This document shows, piece after piece, positions 61,616 to 64,000 of a stretch of 64,000 bases of DNA. How positions within the stretch are numbered: the stretch's first letter is position 1; each line of letters starts with the position of its first letter. Where the stretch lies: contig NZ_FNNA01000002.1 of assembly GCF_900106665.1 (NCBI RefSeq), forward strand, positions 620,001-684,000, written 5' to 3'. Position numbers and translations under genes: made by a program. A model generated the notes under the pieces. The model searched no databases. It had not been told where the DNA came from and saw only the letters and a program-made list of their open reading frames with translations. The DNA is from Paracoccus sanguinis. GTDB lineage: Bacteria > Pseudomonadota > Alphaproteobacteria > Rhodobacterales > Rhodobacteraceae.

Positions 61616-62769
61616 CCACGCCGCGCGCCCCACGGCAGGACCTCGTGCTCGGCATCTACGACGCCGTCCTCGACCCGGCGCTCTGGCCCGACATCCTCGA
61701 CCGCCTCGCCCACGAGGTCGGCGCGCTGGGGATCATCATCTTCGACATGACCGACGACGCCGAGGCGCTGAGCGTCCGCACGTTCTCGTCGCGCTACGAG
61801 CGCGGGGCGATCGAGCGGTACCTCGCGTTGCACGTCAGCTACGAGATGGCCGACCAGCGTATCTTCGCCCGCCACTCGGCGGCGGCCGATCGGATCGAGG
61901 TGATCGGCGACGAGGTGCTGGCCCCCACCTCGGCGCAGCTTGCCGCGCGGCCCAATTCGCAGGCGATGGCGCAGTTCGGCATCCTGCACCGGGCGGGGGC
62001 GCTGCTCAGCCGCGACAACCCCGGCCGCGACCGCTTCTCGATCCAGTTCTCGCGCTCGCACGGGCCGCTCGGGTCCGGGGACCGGGCGGTGCTGGGGCTC
62101 TATCTGCCGCATCTGGCCAAGGCGTTCGAGCTGTCGCGCCCGATCGACCGCTGGCGGGGCCTCGCCGCGGGGCTGGCCGCGACGCTCGACCGGCTCAGCA
62201 TCGGCATCTGCCTGATCCGTCCCGACCGCGCGGTGATCGCCCAGAACGCCGAGTTCCGCCGCCAGGTCGACGAGCTGGGGGTGATGGCGGTGACCCGCGA
62301 CGGCAGGCTTGAGGTGCGCCACCCCGAGGGGCGGGCGTGGCTCGAGCGGCTGACCGGCGATCCGGCCCGGCACGGCCAGTTCGGCGCCCGGCCGCGGAAA
62401 GAGGCGCTGGGTGCGCTGCGCCGGGACGAGCGTGTGTCGGTCTCGGTCGAGATCGCGCCCCTCGGGACGCTCGAGGCGTTCGGCGGCGGGCGGCTGGACG
62501 GCTATGTGGTCTACTGCCTCGACACCAGCCGCCCGGTCGAGATCGACCTCGAGGGCGTGCGCCGGGCGATGGGGCTGACGGCGGCCGAGGCCGACCTGCT
62601 CGGCCTGCTGGCCGAGGGGCTGACCAACCGCGAGATCGCCGGCCACCGCGACCGCTCGGTCGAGACGATCAACACGCAGGTCAAGTCGCTGCTGGCCAAG
62701 GCCGATTGCGCCAACCGCACGCAGCTGATCCGCCGCGCGACGACGATCGGCTGCCGGTTTCTGGCCTGA
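61612..62769 (+). CDS. LuxR-type transcriptional regulator coupled to the protease-nuclease
   Basis: A 385-residue regulator with a GTG start overlapping the stop of the preceding gene. The C-terminal 65 residues are a LuxR helix-turn-helix (LTAAEADLLGLLAEGLTNRE with the recognition helix SVETINTQVKSLLAKA). The N-terminal about 300 residues form sensor-like domains resembling the PAS/GAF-like fold seen in Rhodobacterales and Rhizobiales LuxR solos (YDAVLDPALWPDILDRLA opening), not an acyl-homoserine-lactone domain of TraR size. It is likely to control the nuclease gene and perhaps the divergent operon. Confidence 0.87.
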   Translation: MTTPRAPRQDLVLGIYDAVLDPALWPDILDRLAHEVGALGIIIFDMTDDAEALSVRTFSSRYERGAIERYLALHVSYEMADQRIFARHSAAADRIEVIGDEVLAPTSAQLAARPNSQAMAQFGILHRAGALLSRDNPGRDRFSIQFSRSHGPLGSGDRAVLGLYLPHLAKAFELSRPIDRWRGLAAGLAATLDRLSIGICLIRPDRAVIAQNAEFRRQVDELGVMAVTRDGRLEVRHPEGRAWLERLTGDPARHGQFGARPRKEALGALRRDERVSVSVEIAPLGTLEAFGGGRLDGYVVYCLDTSRPVEIDLEGVRRAMGLTAAEADLLGLLAEGLTNREIAGHRDRSVETINTQVKSLLAKADCANRTQLIRRATTIGCRFLA

Positions 62770-62849
62770 TCACCAGAACGGGTGATGCGAAGCCCGCCCG
62801 GCGGCCGCAGGATGGACACGAGACCCGGGGGACCGGATCGGCACGGAGC

Positions 62850-64000
62850 ATGGTAATGATGAAGCTGTTTTCGCGTTCTGTGATTGCTGCCTGCACCCTG
62901 CTGTCCCTCGGGTCTCCGTCAGCGTCCGGCCAGGTCGTCGCAGCCTGCCGGGGGGACGGTCTGCTGTGCCTCGACCAGGGATGGACCGACGCACAGCGGG
63001 CGATGTGGTACACCATGTCGCAAGGATCGCGCCTGCTGCCGCTCTCCTGGGCACGCCACCTGAGGACGGCCGACGACAGTCGGCCGTTCTTCGGGGCGGC
63101 CCATCTGGGCGCGCTGGGGTATCTCGACAATCCCGTGTCCGCGACCAACCCCGAGGGGTTGCCGGTCGGGTTCGCCGTGGACCAGAACCCCGCGGACGCG
63201 CCACAGCTCATGTGCGACCGCTTTCCCGCAATGTGCGCGGCGGGCACCATGCGCGCGCCGTGGCTGGGGCTGAACTGCGCCGCCTGCCACACGACCGAGA
63301 TCACCTATCAGGGCCGCCGCCTGCGGATCGAGGGCGCGCCGACGCTTGCCGATTTCGACGGGCTGGTGAACGGGCTTCAGGCCGCGCTGGTCGCGACCGC
63401 GAACGACGGCGCCCGGCTGCGGCGCCTGGCGCTCGACCTCGGGGCCGCGACCCCGCGCGACGTCGAGTCGCTGAACCGCCAGCTGCGCGAGCAGATCGCC
63501 TGGATGGAGGGGCTGCGCCGCGTCAACGACGGCGCCGTGGCCGCGGGGCCGGGCCGGCTGGACGCTCAGGGCCACATCCTCGCCAAGGTCGCGGCGGTAA
63601 ACGGCGGCGGCCCCCCGCCCGAGGATTTCCGCGCCGACGCCCCGGCCAGCTATCCGTTCATCTGGAACACCCACCAGCAGGACAAGCTGCAGTGGAACGG
63701 CATCGCCGGGGCGGAACTCAAGCTCAACGTCTTTTCCCGCAACACCGACGTCGGCGCGCTGATCCGCAACATCTCCGAGGTGATCGGCGTCTTTGCCCAG
63801 ATCGAGGCCGACAAGCCCGGCATCACCTATCGCAGCAGCGTGCGGCTGATCCCGATCGTCTCGCTCGAGCGGGTGCTCGAGCGCCTGCAGTCGCCGGTCT
63901 GGCCCGAGGGGGTGCTCGGGCCCCTCGACCGGGGCCGGGTGGCGGCGGGGGCGCCGCTCTACGTCGCCCATTGCCAGCAATGCCACCGGCCCCTCGCCGC
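62850..64000 (+). CDS. Di-haem cytochrome c (RoxA/peroxidase-like), 5' part
   Basis: The gene runs off the end of the window. A Sec signal peptide (VMMKLFSRSVIAACTLLSLG) starts it; ATGs at 62850, 62856 and 62859 are all possible. Two haem-binding CxxCH motifs are visible, CAACH near residue 147 and CQQCH close to the window end. The segment MSQGSRLLPLSWARHL, NPEGLPVGFAVDQ, PWLGLNCAACHTTEI and FIWNTHQQDKLQWNG matches the large di-haem cytochrome group that includes rubber oxygenase RoxA and bacterial peroxidase relatives. Periplasmic. The C-terminus is missing, so the exact type is open. Confidence 0.82.
   Translation, partial: MVMMKLFSRSVIAACTLLSLGSPSASGQVVAACRGDGLLCLDQGWTDAQRAMWYTMSQGSRLLPLSWARHLRTADDSRPFFGAAHLGALGYLDNPVSATNPEGLPVGFAVDQNPADAPQLMCDRFPAMCAAGTMRAPWLGLNCAACHTTEITYQGRRLRIEGAPTLADFDGLVNGLQAALVATANDGARLRRLALDLGAATPRDVESLNRQLREQIAWMEGLRRVNDGAVAAGPGRLDAQGHILAKVAAVNGGGPPPEDFRADAPASYPFIWNTHQQDKLQWNGIAGAELKLNVFSRNTDVGALIRNISEVIGVFAQIEADKPGITYRSSVRLIPIVSLERVLERLQSPVWPEGVLGPLDRGRVAAGAPLYVAHCQQCHRPLA

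Noticed and set aside
1..64000. CRISPR array
   Set aside because: No regularly spaced repeats of 24-40 bases with unique spacers were seen, and no cas genes.

Overview
The window is about 70% GC bacterial chromosome. Its gene content points to an alphaproteobacterium of the Rhodobacterales (Rhodobacteraceae/Paracoccaceae type): a complete RcGTA-like gene transfer agent (GTA) cluster, a GcrA cell-cycle regulator, an rpmH-rnpA-yidD block, a fabF-mltG pair, and a dispersed GATATTT-containing intergenic repeat that I recall from this group. The species cannot be named from the sequence alone.

Layout. 0-8.7 kb holds ordinary and partly decayed accessory genes: the end of a nitronate monooxygenase, an 0.8 kb gene-free stretch of lower GC, serB, a deletion junction joining the front of an amidohydrolase to the back of an ABC ATPase, a TPP enzyme, a frameshifted LysR regulator, a DMT exporter, a DppA-type D-aminopeptidase, tRNA-Arg(CCU) and a LacI-type regulator. 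8.7-14.5 kb holds housekeeping genes: gatCA, an Excalibur-like lipoprotein, a cupin, an amidase fused to DUF952, pyrD and cysE.

14.58-29.8 kb, minus strand, is a GTA cluster in the order g1 (TerS), g2 (TerL), g3 portal, g3.5, g4 protease, g5 capsid, g6-g15, then a DUF2793 protein. It has no integrase, replication or lysis genes, which fits a domesticated particle rather than a prophage. Four intrinsic-terminator-like hairpins with T-tracts lie on the GTA strand (before g1, g2/g3, g4/g5, g5/g6). This suggests that transcription must be antiterminated to reach the capsid and tail genes.

30-53 kb is mainly core: mltG, fabF, a TelA-DUF2927-SPFH/GYF-zinc-ribbon stress cluster, a PfkB kinase, argD, an ABC-2 permease, gcrA, metG, a phosphohexomutase, a type III PKS with its ICMT partner, a nitrilase-like amidase, ttcA, a 34-aa membrane protein, yidD-rnpA-rpmH, a sensor kinase and tRNA-Arg(ACG).

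53.4-62.8 kb looks like the most novel region. A four-gene minus-strand operon encodes an EAD1-like domain fused to a trypsin-like protease, an unrecognised helical protein, an unrecognised single-pass membrane protein and an SGNH/GDSL hydrolase. It is divergent from a trypsin-like protease fused to a DNA/RNA non-specific nuclease, which is translationally coupled to a LuxR-type regulator. I infer a protease-triggered conflict or stress-response system. The window ends inside a RoxA/di-haem-peroxidase-like cytochrome c gene.
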